Below are positions 22,718-37,700 of a stretch of 64,000 bases of DNA, in pieces. Below the pieces are notes generated by a model that saw only the letters and a list, made by a program, of their open reading frames with translations, was not told the DNA's origin and did not search any database. The DNA is from Panorpa germanica. Its lineage: Eukaryota; Arthropoda; Insecta; Mecoptera; Panorpidae. The translations under genes were made by a program, and so were the position numbers. Position 1 is the first letter of the stretch. Each line of letters begins with the position of its first letter. The stretch spans positions 9,052,001 to 9,116,000 of the forward strand of contig OY783207.1 of NCBI GenBank assembly GCA_963678705.1, read 5' to 3'.

Positions 22718-25700
22718 CTGCAAATAGTAAGATAGAGAATTAACTTTCTGTAAATTATTCCATTGTGAGAACCATAGAGATATAAGAATAGAGTGCGCAA
22801 GAGGCTGAATACTGTAATATAAGCAAAGAGAGAGCCCAGTACTGTGATTGACATGTGATAGTTGAGGGCTGTCGGTGTCTTTATTCATTATCTGGACGTA
22901 TTATCTTTATTTTTATTTTAACAATAGCGTCTGCTTGCTTGTTTACCCTCTACCATACCGCTAATCAACCAAGCCAGCAGCAGCGGTTCGGCTAGGAAGA
23001 AACAGATATGACACTTGGCAGCTATCTCTCGTTTTGCATCTATCGCTTCCTCTTACTTATATCTCTATGATAAGAACCCTTAGAGTATGATTTGATAACA
23101 AAATGATTTGAATGTGTTATTACCTGTGCATCTGTATTAGGTTTCATAGAAACCCAACCGCTTTTGCCATGATTTCCAAGAGCCCCACAGGCACTCAGCA
23201 TCTCCTGCAGGAGACTTCCATCTTCCGTCGACATGCTGGAAGTACAATCTGAACATAATACATCTTCAGGGCTTCCAACAATTGCTCTGTCACAAGGAGC
23301 ATCATCATTGAAACTCTTAGAACTTCCAACTCGGACAAGAGTATAAAAGTCCCTTGTAAAGTCAGTACCCACTGCACCCAGTTCCGAGTCTAAGCTCGAA
23401 GTCGACGAAGTTATTAAACTAGGAATACTGATAACGCCGGAAGATAATTTGAATTCATTGTTAACGTGCTCAAAGAGAGTATCGTTTGACGTTAAATTCA
23501 TTGCGCTAGATAACACAGATGATGTTCTTCTCGTTAAAGAGTGATTTAGGAAACTTGCTTCATTCCATAACATTTCGCTACAATCTTCCTCCAAACCTTC
23601 TCCAAAGTCTTCTACACTCCAAGTTTCAAAATCCACTTTACGAGGTGTCTTTTGATGTAATTGAAATTCGTAGTTAATAAGATTGATTTGTGTATCCGAT
23701 TTACTTCGCATCGGCTTTCTATTTGTCTTAGAACTATATCCGGGAAGGCTATGACGAAGGCTCATTAAAGGTAAACTATTTTCAGGCTCCTCTATAAGAT
23801 CTTCTAAATCACCTACAAAAACACACGACATTATTTATACCGGTTCTATATTTAAAGTATTGTTTATTTCATGCCAATTTACCTGGAATTTTGAAGCTCT
23901 TTGAAAAATCACAGAATATATCAGAGGACATTGTACTATATCCCTCATCTCGCGGAGACTCCTGGGTTGTAGAATTTCCAGCCGCTTTGTCTCCCCCAGG
24001 GGTAAGTAAAGCTGACAAAGCGACATTCTTGTCTTCCAGATCTTTTGCACGAGATTTAAGTGATATGACTTCTTCACGTAGGCTCTAAAAAATATGCCAT
24101 ATTTTAAATTTTACAAAGATAAATCAACAAATAAGATAATAATTATAAGATTATGGATAATTTACCTTTTGTTCTAAAAGAGCTGCCACAACTCGTCGTC
24201 CAACTTCGTCTAAACATTTTTCGTATTGTTTCGTTTGAAATCGTAAAACTTTATTTTCTTGAGACAGTCTTAACATTAAACTTTCTTGTGCCATAGATCG
24301 CGCCTGCAAAAAAATGAAAACTTCTATAATAACACGCCGTTAATTGTTATACTAATCCATTATAGTTTATCTGTTTTATAATTATTGAATTGATAATTTA
24401 ATGAATAAATATCTGAGAGTTCTGTTATACTATGCTGTTATATTTTACTGCGAAATCGCATTGAAAGTAAAAATAAAATAAAGATATGCAATTAATTACA
24501 TAACTGTTTACAAAAAGGGTTTAAATGTACCTCCTGTGCAGCAGCCAGCGCTCTCTGTTCTTTGCTGATTTGAAGGGCAATGCGTTCCTGCTGCTTAGCC
24601 ACTCTGCGCATGCTAGAACGGATGTATATTAGTAAACAATTAAACACCCCCCACTGCTTTTGATAAATACATATTTATTTAAGAAGATATTTGAATAGAG
24701 ATCATTTTGAATATCGCTTCTACAAATATCATGATTATATTTTAATCTATATTAATATATGTTTTACCTGGATAATTTTTCTTCTATTGACTTCTCTTGC
24801 TCCTGAGATCGTAGTGCCTCCTGAAAATAAAAAACTAATATCAGTAATGAAAATTGACAGCAGGTTCAGGATTATTCTTGTAGTTACAATGGGCTTGTGA
24901 ATTCATTTTTTAGGGGTCGATTCGGTAACGTAGCTTGACTTAGACTGGCCCTGTATCAAAATTTGTTGGGGGGCCTCAATGATGGGTAAAGATTTTTCAC
25001 AAAAGGAACAAAAACGCTTGCATAGAATTAAAATAATTATAGGTTATTACTTACAATTAATATTTCTAAGAACTAAGCTAAGTACGGCCAAAGAGTTTAA
25101 GTGAGATTGTGGATAACATTTTACGAATTTTTGAATGCATAACTTTAGAGTTAACTTTATGAATATATAGAGTATAGGTTTATAGAAATTAAGACATGGT
25201 TCCATTATTACAAGTCAAATAATATGATTTGAATTTTTTTTACAATTACAATGAGCTGTATAGCAGTCTGAAGTATAACCTCTAATGAAGTATAGCCTAT
25301 TGTGTGGCAAAGGCGCTGCTGTCACTGCTGTAATTTTTCTAATTGTCAAACACATGGTTTGACATGTATGTCACATCTCATTCTCACTCGCTGGACCCTC
25401 AAATAATCAACTGTTTATCTGTACAAATGCGTAGCGTTTGTTGTTATTTTAATAATCACACAAAGACAAACTTATAAATGTGAATCCAACCATTACAATG
25501 ATCACACAGAGCCGATAAGGGGACAAACGGGGGCCCAACTAAACAAGTAAATACTAATCCAGTTGTCGGAACAGATACAACATCCCCTAACCTACAACTG
25601 AGGGTTATCAATTTTCCAGTGTTTACAATTTATCTATTCATGTTTGAGCATTGGCATGGTATTCTGGATATACGTGGGGTATTTAGAGGCTTCTCCCCCC

Positions 25701-28700
25701 AATAGCACGAGCAGAAATAGGGCTTTTAGTGACTCACAAAGGAAATTCACTACGACGTTTAGGCGTTTATGGGTTTAAGTTCCCTTAGGGCGTTAATTGA
25801 AATTGTAAGGGCAATTTGTAATAAAAAATCGGAAAGTTTTATGAATAACAATATTCTCGTTGCTCAATGCTTAGCGTTTTAGCCGATGCAGAGTGCTTTG
25901 AGCTATTACCTGCAGCTTCAGGCACCTGCTGTTAGCTGTGAAATACGTATTAGAAAATTAATTAGAAAACTAAATTAATAATAATATTAGGTGAGCAGAT
26001 GGAGCTCAAGACGATTTAATAGGTTGACTAAAATGTAGGTACACTAGCAGCACGTGAAAATCAACGTAGAATATTTAGGAACTTGTGAAACATGGGATCT
26101 TAATATTTCTCAGTTATCAAGATGTTCATTAAAACATATTTTATATTTGATATCTAATTTATTTTATAGCACATGTAATACTTAAATAATTTTCAAACTA
26201 ATGGAATTGAAGTAATAATATTTAAGACAGTGATATTTAAACTAAAATAATTAGTTTCAATATTATAAATATTACAGTGCTACAAACTTACGAAAAAAAA
26301 AATATTTTTATAAAATAGTTAGCGCGGGACTTTTTAAATCACAAATTCTCGTTAGTTTTTTAACAAATGTTGTATGTATCTCAGCTCAGTTACTATACTA
26401 GTTACAGATGTATGTAGTTTGTACCCGAATAGAAATTTGTCCAAGATACATGGGGAGAGATCAACAGCTGTCAAGATCAGGTACAGACATCACAAGTATC
26501 TAGTTACTTGTGGATTAGTAGATACGTTTACTCACAATATATATTAACATAATAAATGCTGTATTATTAATAACAATTTAATAAATCGTTCTGTGTAGTT
26601 TAATTTTATGAAATCAAAACGTATTTCATTCAATCCGTGTCCAGTTCAAACCTTTCATAGGATAATAGCTCCCCTTCTGGGTAATATTTTCGCTGAACCC
26701 CTGAACACTGTAAAGGGGAGGGTCCCTTATCATTCAGAGGAGGGTGGCATGCTGTGCCACACTGCATTGGCATTGACACTATCAGAATTTGTGAACGGTA
26801 AACACAGTTTCCTCATTTTCTCGTTTCATCGTTTGCTTTTATGATTATGGATTACGCTAAAACAGAATTACGATATCTTTGGACCGTAAACTGTCGCATG
26901 TAGCTATATTCGCATAGGTAAATGACTAGGAGTAACGAAACCTAATGAAATTATATATTTATGGATATTTGGAAACTTTTGGTTGAGAAAACATGAAACA
27001 CGGTTTTGTTTGCATTATGTATTATGTATTACAGTATTATAGGCATCCCAGATTAAGTGGGGAGAGGGAGATTGGGTTAGGGTTTGTTTTTGGAAAGATG
27101 TTGACTTGGTTTGGGTGTAGTTTAGAGATGGTGGTGTAGCAACAATTTACACAGGCAGCACAGAAATTCCCTCGATACCGCAAAGGATGTGTAATTAGTA
27201 GCGATGTTGTTTACAAGCTCGGCTACTTCGCCGGGGAATGAAAATTAATCCTAATTTCGTGTGCATATTAAATTTGTTTGTAAACGTTATTGATATTTCA
27301 GCGTGTTTTATAATAGTAACTGTAAACTGTCAATATTCTGCCTTCAAATGGTATGCGTAGACACCAACATGCGACATTCAACATTAAAATTACATTTATT
27401 ATAAGAGACCATCCATAAATTATGTCACAAAAATTTCCTGCTATTCTAGCCCATCCGTCCTTGTCACATATTGCGTAATATTTTATAGTTTTTACAATAG
27501 CTTTTAACTCTATTTAAATTTATACTTTTTTCAGGAAATTCAACTGTTTATTTTTACAATTTTATTTAAACATACACTATTCTTCAGGATTTCTACATAT
27601 TATATAGCATGTGACGTCACAACGCTTCTGACCCCTCCCCCATTATAGCGAACTATAAATTACGCAAATTTCAAACAATTCTGTCCAAACTTTTTTTTGC
27701 CACTAATAAAGTTCTTCTTTTTCTTATTCTTTATATCCTGACAACAAGAATGATCTATTCATGGCCACTGCTGTTATAAATTTCGGTTTCGCAATCAAAA
27801 ATGCCCACACTTTAGGGTATGGTTTTAATTTTTTATAGTTGGACTTGGAATCATAGTTTTATCATTATTATTATTATTTATATTATTATTATTATTTATA
27901 ATATTATTATTATTATTATTATTTATCATGTGCGATAATTCAAATGTAAGTGCCAATCTTCAAAGGATTATGCGTTTACCGACATGCAGTGGAAACATTT
28001 GTATAATAAGAATACTCTAATGTGTTATAATGGCATGACTTGGACGTTCAATAGATCTGGTACACTCATGTTTAAAAAAATACTTTTTTTATAACAAGAT
28101 TTCGATATATTTTGATGCTGTTTCACTTTTAGAACAGCAATTCAATTTTAAGAATGGAATCCTCATAATAAAGAGTAACAATTTCATTTTAATATCCTAT
28201 AAAATTCTTTCAAAAAATTTAAACTTATATATAATATGTGTATATTCAATTTATCGTGACATAGGCTAGACGTTCATTGTTCGGGACAGTGGTACTCTAA
28301 CGCGGTAACGGAGCCGGATCGATACGCACCATACTCTATCACCATAACCGCCTCCTGTTCCTCCACCAGGAGGTACTGCGAACTCTGGCAGTATCGTTGT
28401 AGACACCGTACCGCAGGAAGTTTCGGCTACCCCAAAACTTCTGCCAACGCAACGCACCCACATGTTTTAGGTGGGAGGAAGTCCAGCGGATTATGGAAGG
28501 GGTGCCCCTCCGCCCCCCTCTACAACATCGAGTGCACTAGTCCCCAAGTTGTGATGTAGAGGTAGAGTAGTAGAGTGTACTTGAAAGTTGAGCTGATGCT
28601 GGTGCACTCGTAGTTGCGTATATATCAGGCGAGGGGCAGGTCATCATACTTTACTTGCGTTAGCTATTGTAATGTGAATCTGTGTATACGCGTTGAATTA

Positions 28701-31700
28701 ATTTATTCATATTTAGCACGATGATTCTTTTATAAAGGGGTAATATACCCTACATGCCCTAAAATTCAGTCTAGGAGAGATTCTCTGCGAAAACTAGCGA
28801 CCTGAAAAACCAAAATTGTTGCTTTTAGGACTAGCTGACCCGATAGCCGTTGTCCTCTCCAAATATTAATAAATTTCTTCAAAACATATACTCATGAACG
28901 CCATAGATTGCGCTGTAGGGATAACGGTCAAACACTTTTTAACTGTCAATATACAACCGTCTGCAGTGATATCGTGTTTCATGGCGTTTTATAGAAATTA
29001 AGACATGGTTCACAAGCCCATTGTTACCCTTATCTAACTAAACAATGCGATTTCATTAAACTTTCAATTGTAAATTAGTTATATACTTGTGACTATTCAA
29101 TTAATAGCATCTGTTTGTAATCTCCTTAAACTTTTCCGCTAGAAACTTGTAAGGCAAGAAGTTTATAATTGAATACTTGAACACGTGTCCTGCCAAGAAC
29201 ATGAATAGGAAGATGTTTAAACCAGTACTACAGGGGATCCCTGGTCAACTTCACTTTGAACGCCAACACATATTTTTTATACTGGACGTACAATGCACAC
29301 ATCTGGTGCAAAAGTATATGTAAACTTTAAAGTGTGTTACTATAGTAGCCTACATATAAAAATTCAGGCGCAGTTATAAAACAAGTTTATACATTGATAT
29401 AAATACTTCGAGTAGTGTAAAATAGAATCGCGATCTACTTATAAGCCACTTGTAGACTATATAATAATAAGAAGGGTTCATATTTTAAGAGGGATCATAA
29501 TTTGAAAAGGTTTTTCAGGCTCTAAAGCTGAGTATTCGCCAAAAACAGTTTCTTATTTAATAATATGCGATTTACACTTACAAAAACTTTAGGCACGACC
29601 ATTTTCTTCTGCGCACACCACCGCGGTCCACATAATCCAATAATTATATCGCAAGTTATAAATATTTCACTTCGCAACGACTGAGTAAAATCGCACTAGG
29701 ATTATTGAGAAAGCAACTGACTAGACATGAAAGTAATAATTTTATAATGGGCTTGTGTCTTAATTTCTATAAAAGTGTACTATATATTGATAAAGTGGGT
29801 TACTAGAAACTCTAATATCCAATTATTTTTAATACCTCCTTATATGTTAGGAGATATTATCAATTAAAAAAGTCATTTTGTCTCTTTAATTGTTAAAGAG
29901 ATTTAACGTTGTAGAACATGTGACCTCACGTCCGATATGTTGCTATTTCTTTTATATAACAGAGTGTAAAAGTGATAGCATATTCTTTGACAAGTTTACA
30001 GGTTACCAACCTTACAGCTTATAAATCTCTGCTATATCAAATATTATTTGATAGAACCGCAATATCTTAGTAATGGTGATTCTTAGAAAAAAGCATAAGA
30101 ACAATTTTTGTAGATAATTTCATGATCTACAACTTTTGTCTAATGTATTTTTATGATAAAAGTTACCGTTTACCTAAAAAATTGGAAAAACTATTGTGAC
30201 CTTGAATAACTTTTTATGCAGATGTGCGATCGGTGAGAACTTTCAGTATTTTATTTGTAATAGTGTCCCTAAGGTGTATACCAACTTTCAGCTTTATGCG
30301 AATTATAGCTAATCTACCACTATTTTATCGTTTATTTTGACCGGGCTTCTAGTACACGTAAGCAATACATTGTTTCAGTGTGTGATTGGAATGTTCTTCA
30401 GTGATATTATTTTGATAACTAAATGGAATTTATCCCTCAGGTTACAATATCCCTGTTGTCATATTATTTTGTTTATGCGACAATCCACATATAATAGACA
30501 CGGTACGTACAATATAATTCCCTTTGCACGATTCTTGACACATTACAAACAATGTAAACAGACGAGGGGCAAGGAAGGGGAGATGCTTGCGGAAACGCAG
30601 CGCTCTGTGTCTCACAATACCTGAGACAGTATTAGGAAATTACGTTACACATATCCAGCTGTCTGGTGTTGTGTCTGTCAAATTCATATAACTGTATGTA
30701 CTCATACCTTTGGTCATATCTGGTAACACATATACAGATAATATAACAATAGCTACATACACAATCTAGATAGGTTTGGCAATAGTAGGAATCAAATTAT
30801 TTTTACAGTTTCACTCCTGTCAAAAATAAATTTATAATAAATGAAGTGTAACATTATCGGTGATTCAAATCTGGCAGCAAGTTAATAATAACATTGTTTC
30901 AATATTATATTTTCAATTTTCTTTTTTGTGTTTCTCTATTTAAATAAATAATTTGATTATAATCTGTGATATAATCATTACAAATAGATAAAACAGATTA
31001 TATTTTCTAGGTTATGTCGTTATTAAAATATATTGAAAAAATATATCAATCAGAGATAGTTTATGTCTTAATTTCTATAAAAATGTACTACATATTGATA
31101 CAGTGGGTTACTAGAACCTCAAATGTTCAATTATTTTTTAATAACTCCTTATACGTTAGGAGATATTAACAATTAAAAAAGTCATTTTGTCTCTTTAATT
31201 ATTAAAGGGATTCAACGTTGTACACATTACAAGTGCATGTGACATCACAATCCTTGTGTAAGGTTACCAACCTTACAGCTCATAAATCTCTGCTATATCT
31301 TCTAATATATATAAATTACGTGTCACGTTGTTCGTCCGCGATGGACTCCTAAACTACTTAACCGATTTTAATCAAATTTGTACACCGTGTGCAGTTTGAT
31401 CCAACTGGAAAGATAGGATAGCTTACATCTCAATTTATGATTGCAATATTATCTTATTGCAAATTATTTGTCTATTAATTATCTGTTAGCTCCAAACGAT
31501 TTTAAAAGATGGCGACATCTGTTGACTAGATTGAGTAAATATTCAATAGATGGCGCTATGTAATGTAATATGACAAAAACGTTAGCCACAGCAACGCGTG
31601 GCCGGGACAGCTAGTGTATTTATATATCAAAATATCAAATATTATTTACAGCTATTTCAAGGAACAATAAAATTTTAATATTATGTCTGCCGTAACAGCG

Positions 31701-34700
31701 TTAAATAAAATAAAAACTTATTATTCTTGACTTGACTTGATTCTTTCGACTACCAACAGCTACAAAACATTACCACAGCAGTGATCTACTCAAAAAATAA
31801 CTGACGTATAAAATGCATTTCACGTCATACAAATTTTGAATCTACATGAATAGCACTTTGTAGATCTGGATATTGCACTGCTATGCATCTTCTTCTTCTT
31901 ATATCTTTGAACTACGTTACAATCTTAATTTTATGCACCGGCATCCTCTATGATTAGATGATATGCTAAATGCCATTAGGATTGCTTGCCACCCACAAAG
32001 ACAAACACACAGACTTATCGCAAATGAGTATCTGCAAAACCAGGCAAAGGTTTTATTTATTAAACGAAAGATAAAGGATTTTATTATTATAGCCATTGTA
32101 ATAAAGCATGAGCGTACATATTTCACAATTACACGCTCTGAGCGATATAGAGCGCTGAGCTAGGAGCGGGTGGATCATAAGAATTGCGAAGGGAGCGCGG
32201 GGGAAAGAGATATAGCCCGTGATGAGTGGTTTTGAGTAAATATATACCACAGAGATTTTTTTATTCAGTTTATGTAATGATACTTCAAGAGTTGATGCAA
32301 CGTAATACATTAAGGTTAATAATATAAAAGAAGAAGTCCTCGATGCTATAGTGGTGTCTAACATGTATCAAATATAAAGTATCGATGTCTTAGCAATCGA
32401 TGTATTAGAATTTAAAATGCAAACATCCTTGATAATAAATATAAAAGATGAAGAAGATTGTTAGTGAAAGTTCAGGATTGTTAGTGAAAGGAAGATAGCA
32501 AATTTGTTGAGAGGATACAAGGAAGGCAGGAGGTGAATGGGGGAGATACAAAAAGGAAGAAAACATGAAGTTTAACATGATTAAGTAGAGTATAAGAGGA
32601 CAGAAAGTGGGACACGAGGAGAGTTTTAGTAGATAAAATTTTTCATTTACTGACAAATTAAAAGACAAGCTTAATGGAAAAATAGTACCGTAAAAATTCT
32701 TGGAACATTCTTAAAATGTTTTTCTTTACTTATTATGGTACGGTATAATCTGTACAATGCTTTTTAAAATTGAGTCAGCAGTTGTATCTTTGCATTCATG
32801 TAATATTTTACTTAAGAAAAGTCTAGTAATATCTAATTTCTTACTATTATTTATTATATTAATTGTGTGCCTTTCGGCTTTAAAATCTTCATTATTATAT
32901 TTCTCACTGCATTTCATATAAATTCAAAGTTAAAAAACTAAACTTAAACTATTCTAAACTATTCTACTTCGAATAGTACTTTCTGTTTCTTCTTTTCTTG
33001 ATCCTTTCTCTTCATGTCCCCTACTCCTCCTTTATTCACACCGTTTCCTGCTTCTCCTTCCTTATTGCCTGTATCTTCATCTATCACCTCTTGCCTTCCT
33101 TGTCTCCTCTCGACAAACCCTCTATTATCTTTTCACTATCCTTCCTGCCTTCTCTCTTCGTTTTCACTTCTCCACTTATGTCTATTACAGGCATAAACGC
33201 TTTATCTTTACTATTTCCTCTTGACTCTCTTACTTTACCATTTCTTCTTGACTCTCTTCCTTTACTATTTTATTATTGTCTCTATCTCCATCATCCATCT
33301 CTTGTCCTTATCTCCTTTCCGCAAATCCTCTATTTTTCTGGACTGAAGTTTAACTGTTTCCTCGCTACTTCTTTCTTTCTCCTGCTTCCCTTCACTGCCT
33401 CTATCTAATTTCTTACTATTTATTATTTTATTTTTAATGTTTTTGCCATTTGGCACTACATTCTTCTGCCTTAACTCATTAATTTACATATCATTGTGCT
33501 TAATTCATTTTTTATCCTAATTATATCTAAACATTCTCACTCCTTCCAAAGGAAAAAAAAATATCCTTATAAAATTAAAAACAAAACTGCTACTGCTTCG
33601 CTCCTCCTGGTACTCTCCCTCCTGTTTCTACTCTGCCATTTCTTCTCTTTCGTCGCTCCTGTTCTTTATCTCCACCAGCCAGTTCTTCCCTTCACTGACT
33701 CCTAAAATTTATGTGGTTTTCGAAAACATCGATGTTTTTAAGGAAACTTAACAAATTTTGGTCATCTCTAGTATTGTCATACATAGAACATAATAGAAAT
33801 TTTCTTGTTCGATTAGTTACATGGGTTATATGTTTAGCACACAGTATGTTAACAAACTTGTAATGAATGCATCGGCTGCCGCAACCACAGCCCAACCAAT
33901 TGCTAGCACGGAGGTCCCAACTCCCAGGACGTGAGTTGCGAACAGACAATTTAGCAATGCAATGCGTGCACATGCACTGACGATATGTAAAACGAGTGAT
34001 TGAAAGATATTGATGATTGCACCGTGCTATGCATTCTTGCGTAATTGAAGTATATATCTTCATTACGCGTATGCACGCACAAGAACAAACTATTATTAGA
34101 CTATCTTAGAAATATCTCAAATGCGGCAAATTGTTGGAAATGCAGCATTTTATGATTAAGGAATCCATCTTGAAATGACAGATAAAAATGTTTTTTCATT
34201 TTGTAATATCTTCTTACCAGTAGGTCCAAAGATAAAATTAGTTATAAGATCACTCGTACAGGGACGGTAAATATCAAGCAAAAACTACGCTCGGTATGCG
34301 TGCAATATGTCGATCGGTTGCTGCACAATACATTTTACATCAAGCTCGCACACGGGTCGGTGCTGTAGCAGTGCGACGCGACTTGTACGCGGTATGCGGG
34401 CATGCAGAAATCACAGTCAGCGGATGTTCGACATTTGTAGGATGTAGAGTGGTTTTGTTTTCCGTAAAAGATGGCTGAACTCAAACTAATAAAAGTAATA
34501 GAGGAATATCCTTTGATGTATAACTTTAAATTGACAGATTACATAAATAAAGTGTAAGTTGAAAAAGCGTGAGGGTATATATATTTAGTTAATTTAAAAT
34601 TATTTATTGTTATAAACATTTATATGTAAACTAGTAAATAAATAACAATAAATCTAACGCTGTATTAAACGATAAACTAGTTTAAGTATTATGAGATAAT

Positions 34701-37700
34701 CACCAAATTATAATTCTGTTAATATTTTATTATTTCTATAAATATGACAATTAATTTGAGACGTATAGAGTAACTTTTAATTAAATTAGAGTGCGTTTAG
34801 ATCTTACTGTCTATAAAAATGGGGTCGTTTATGTAAGATAAACAAACAAATGGTAAAAGAAAGAAAACAAACTTAACATCACAGAAATCCCGACGAAAAT
34901 ATTGACCTAGATTTTCCCCAGTTTATGGAATTGCTTAAAAAGAAACCGCAAACAGTGGTGGCTTTACAGCTAAGTAAGCCACCAAACGAAACATGAAATA
35001 CAACAAAGCTGACTTAAGTACATAGATAAGAAGCTTAAACAGATGGAGTATCAACTGCTGGAAATTAAACTGATTTAATACTTTAAGTTGAATAATTTTT
35101 TTATTTATTTATTTTTAAAGAGGTCACCCAAAGTGTTGATGGAATACAAAAACCTACATTTTTGTGTTCTTAATGTCCCACAATGAAATGACTTTACAAA
35201 TGACGTAATGTTTGTTGCTTTAATTTCCATATTCTGTTATATCTGTAAGCTATTTATTTATGCTTGAGTATTAGCGCAAAATGTTACGCTTTAACAAGCT
35301 TTATCAAGAGATGAAACCTCAACTTTAATGTTTATTGATAAATCAATGTACTATGGGTAATAAAAGTGCTTATTATATATCTGTACCATCTTCCCCTCTG
35401 ACAAATTCAGAAATAACAGTGGTTTGAAAGTACAGTGGTTTTAGGCAAACTACTTTTGTAATATTTAAAACAATAAGAAATCTGTATTTCACATTGTTTT
35501 TAATGGGAAATGTTTAAAAAGTTAAAATAGTTTGTTATAAATAAATAATTATTACACCACATTCTCTACTAATTAAAAAATAACTGAGGTAAAAAAAAAA
35601 CGCTTAATTTCTTTCATTTTAAATAGCAATTTCTTAAGTGTACCGCAGTATGAAAAGAAAACGCAAATGAGCAATAAAAACATTCAGGAAAATAGTTACA
35701 TGATCATTTTCATTAAGTTGATGGTGTCAGCTATTATTTGCTCTAGCTGTTGACTGGTGTCAGATGAACATGAACGGCGCGGCAGTGCACCAAACACGCA
35801 AGTCAAGACTTGCACAAATTGTATTTGACTGCAACTATTCACCTTTTTGCAACACTGTATGGCAATGTATGTGTGTGTATGTTCATCACGACACGAGTTT
35901 CCACGAATCACAACACGCGGGGTGAAGGGTGCGGGGTTAATCTACTCGTGCATCGGTTCACGTTTGTACTTTCATTCGTAATGATATTCAAAGCACGTCG
36001 GGGATTATTAAACCACGACGTCGCGTCGCGTCGCGTCGCCTCGCGTAGCGTCTATTGCAGGACTACAGACAGGACTGTGAACCGACGATCGTCCTTGATA
36101 GTCCTTGCCTCACGTCAGACTGAACACTTTCACTCTACGACTCAGGGTGGATGCTCTGATAGATAGACGTTTACTTTGACGTTGCGTTTACAACATCAGA
36201 ACTGTGTGTAAACCGTGAAATGGAAATTACTTTTACTCATGCATATTAAAGTACCATTCAAACGTGAATATTTAAACGGAATAAAAAGTATCTATTGATG
36301 AAATAAACATATTCTTTTAAACTGCAAAACCACCAAACATATTTTATAAAGGATATACCCATTAAACATAATATTTAAATACTCCTATTGAAAACACTAT
36401 TGTTGTCAAAAAACATAACAAAAACATTTTTTGTTTTATTTTAAAACAGTTCTGTATTTCGAAAACAGACTGTTTCACACTGAACAGACTGTTTTTACTG
36501 TTTTCCTGTGTGTCTCATAAAAATTATAAACAGGATAAACAACAACTGACAAGCGCAAATGTTCACAAAAAACAAAACTGCGTGTTCAAACCAAGCAGAC
36601 TAAAAAACAACAACAAACGTGTTTTCCTTTTATCTTACGGACTCCATATATCCATACTAAAACAGTTTGTAAAGACAAAAATGTTTTAAGAACAATCTCT
36701 TTGGTGTAAACATTGGTGTTTTTGTTCAGAAAAACAAGTATTTGTTCGTGTTTTATTGAACTGTCTTTCTGGTGTGAAACCGGCATTACTAGTTATAATA
36801 TTGATTTCAGTAAAAATTGTGAAGTGAATTGATTTGATTACAAATACATGCAAGACAGTGGCTCAAACATAAGAAAAAAGTGCGATTAATTGCCAATTGA
36901 ATAGACATCCTGTGATTTCCAAAACTTAAAAACTAATACCAAATTTAGTCACGTATAACTCAACAAGTAGAGCGCTGCAAACCACTCACGTCCCATAGAG
37001 ATAAACTTCCAATCTGTGAACTACGTTTGCCATGTGAACGTAACGGTTGAACTGTACATCGTACACTGGATATCGATGTAGTGGTTTGTTAGTGGTAGTA
37101 GAAAGCTGGTTCCACCCTGTAGCTGTTTACAAGGGATGGCGCGACGTCTAGCCTACCCACCAAAAATCAAATTACTAAAGTGCATGTGAACGCACGCTGT
37201 CAACCGTAGACGAAGTGCACCAGCACCACCCCCTTAGGGGTTGGGGATGTGATGAAAGGTTTAAAGGTCACGCAGATGAGCTTAAACGCTCATTAGATTA
37301 TCGAGGAGACATTGAATAAATGTCTGGGGGTTTTACGACTAGGAGAATTGCAATGCAAATGAAGAGGCAAAGAAAATAAGCAAAAACAAATGTTGAAAGT
37401 TATTTAGTTTAGATACAAAGTAGAATCGGTTTTACTTGTCTGGGAATATATTTACTGTATGTAGATTTGATTGTCTTCTTCTTCTTCTACAATAAATGTT
37501 GTCTGTATTTAAGGTTTATGAATCATTATATTGAAATTACAATCGTAAAATTACCTTTTCTCGGATTAACAGAATCATAAAACTTCTTTGAGGATATTTT
37601 TTTTTTTAATTTTAAGAATTCATTAATTAAAAAGTGAAAGACAATACAGATCATAATACAGAAAAATTTCAATATAACGTACTAATTAGTAGAAGGGTTG

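Noticed and set aside
25900..25935. Small - strand exon between CACAGCTAACAG and CTGCAG|GTAATA
   Set aside because: All possible lengths (16, 19, 26 bp) break the phase between the flanking NCKAP5-like exons.
32998..33408. 136-codon + strand ORF
   Set aside because: Pyrimidine-rich repeat; the frame is open because stop codons need purines.
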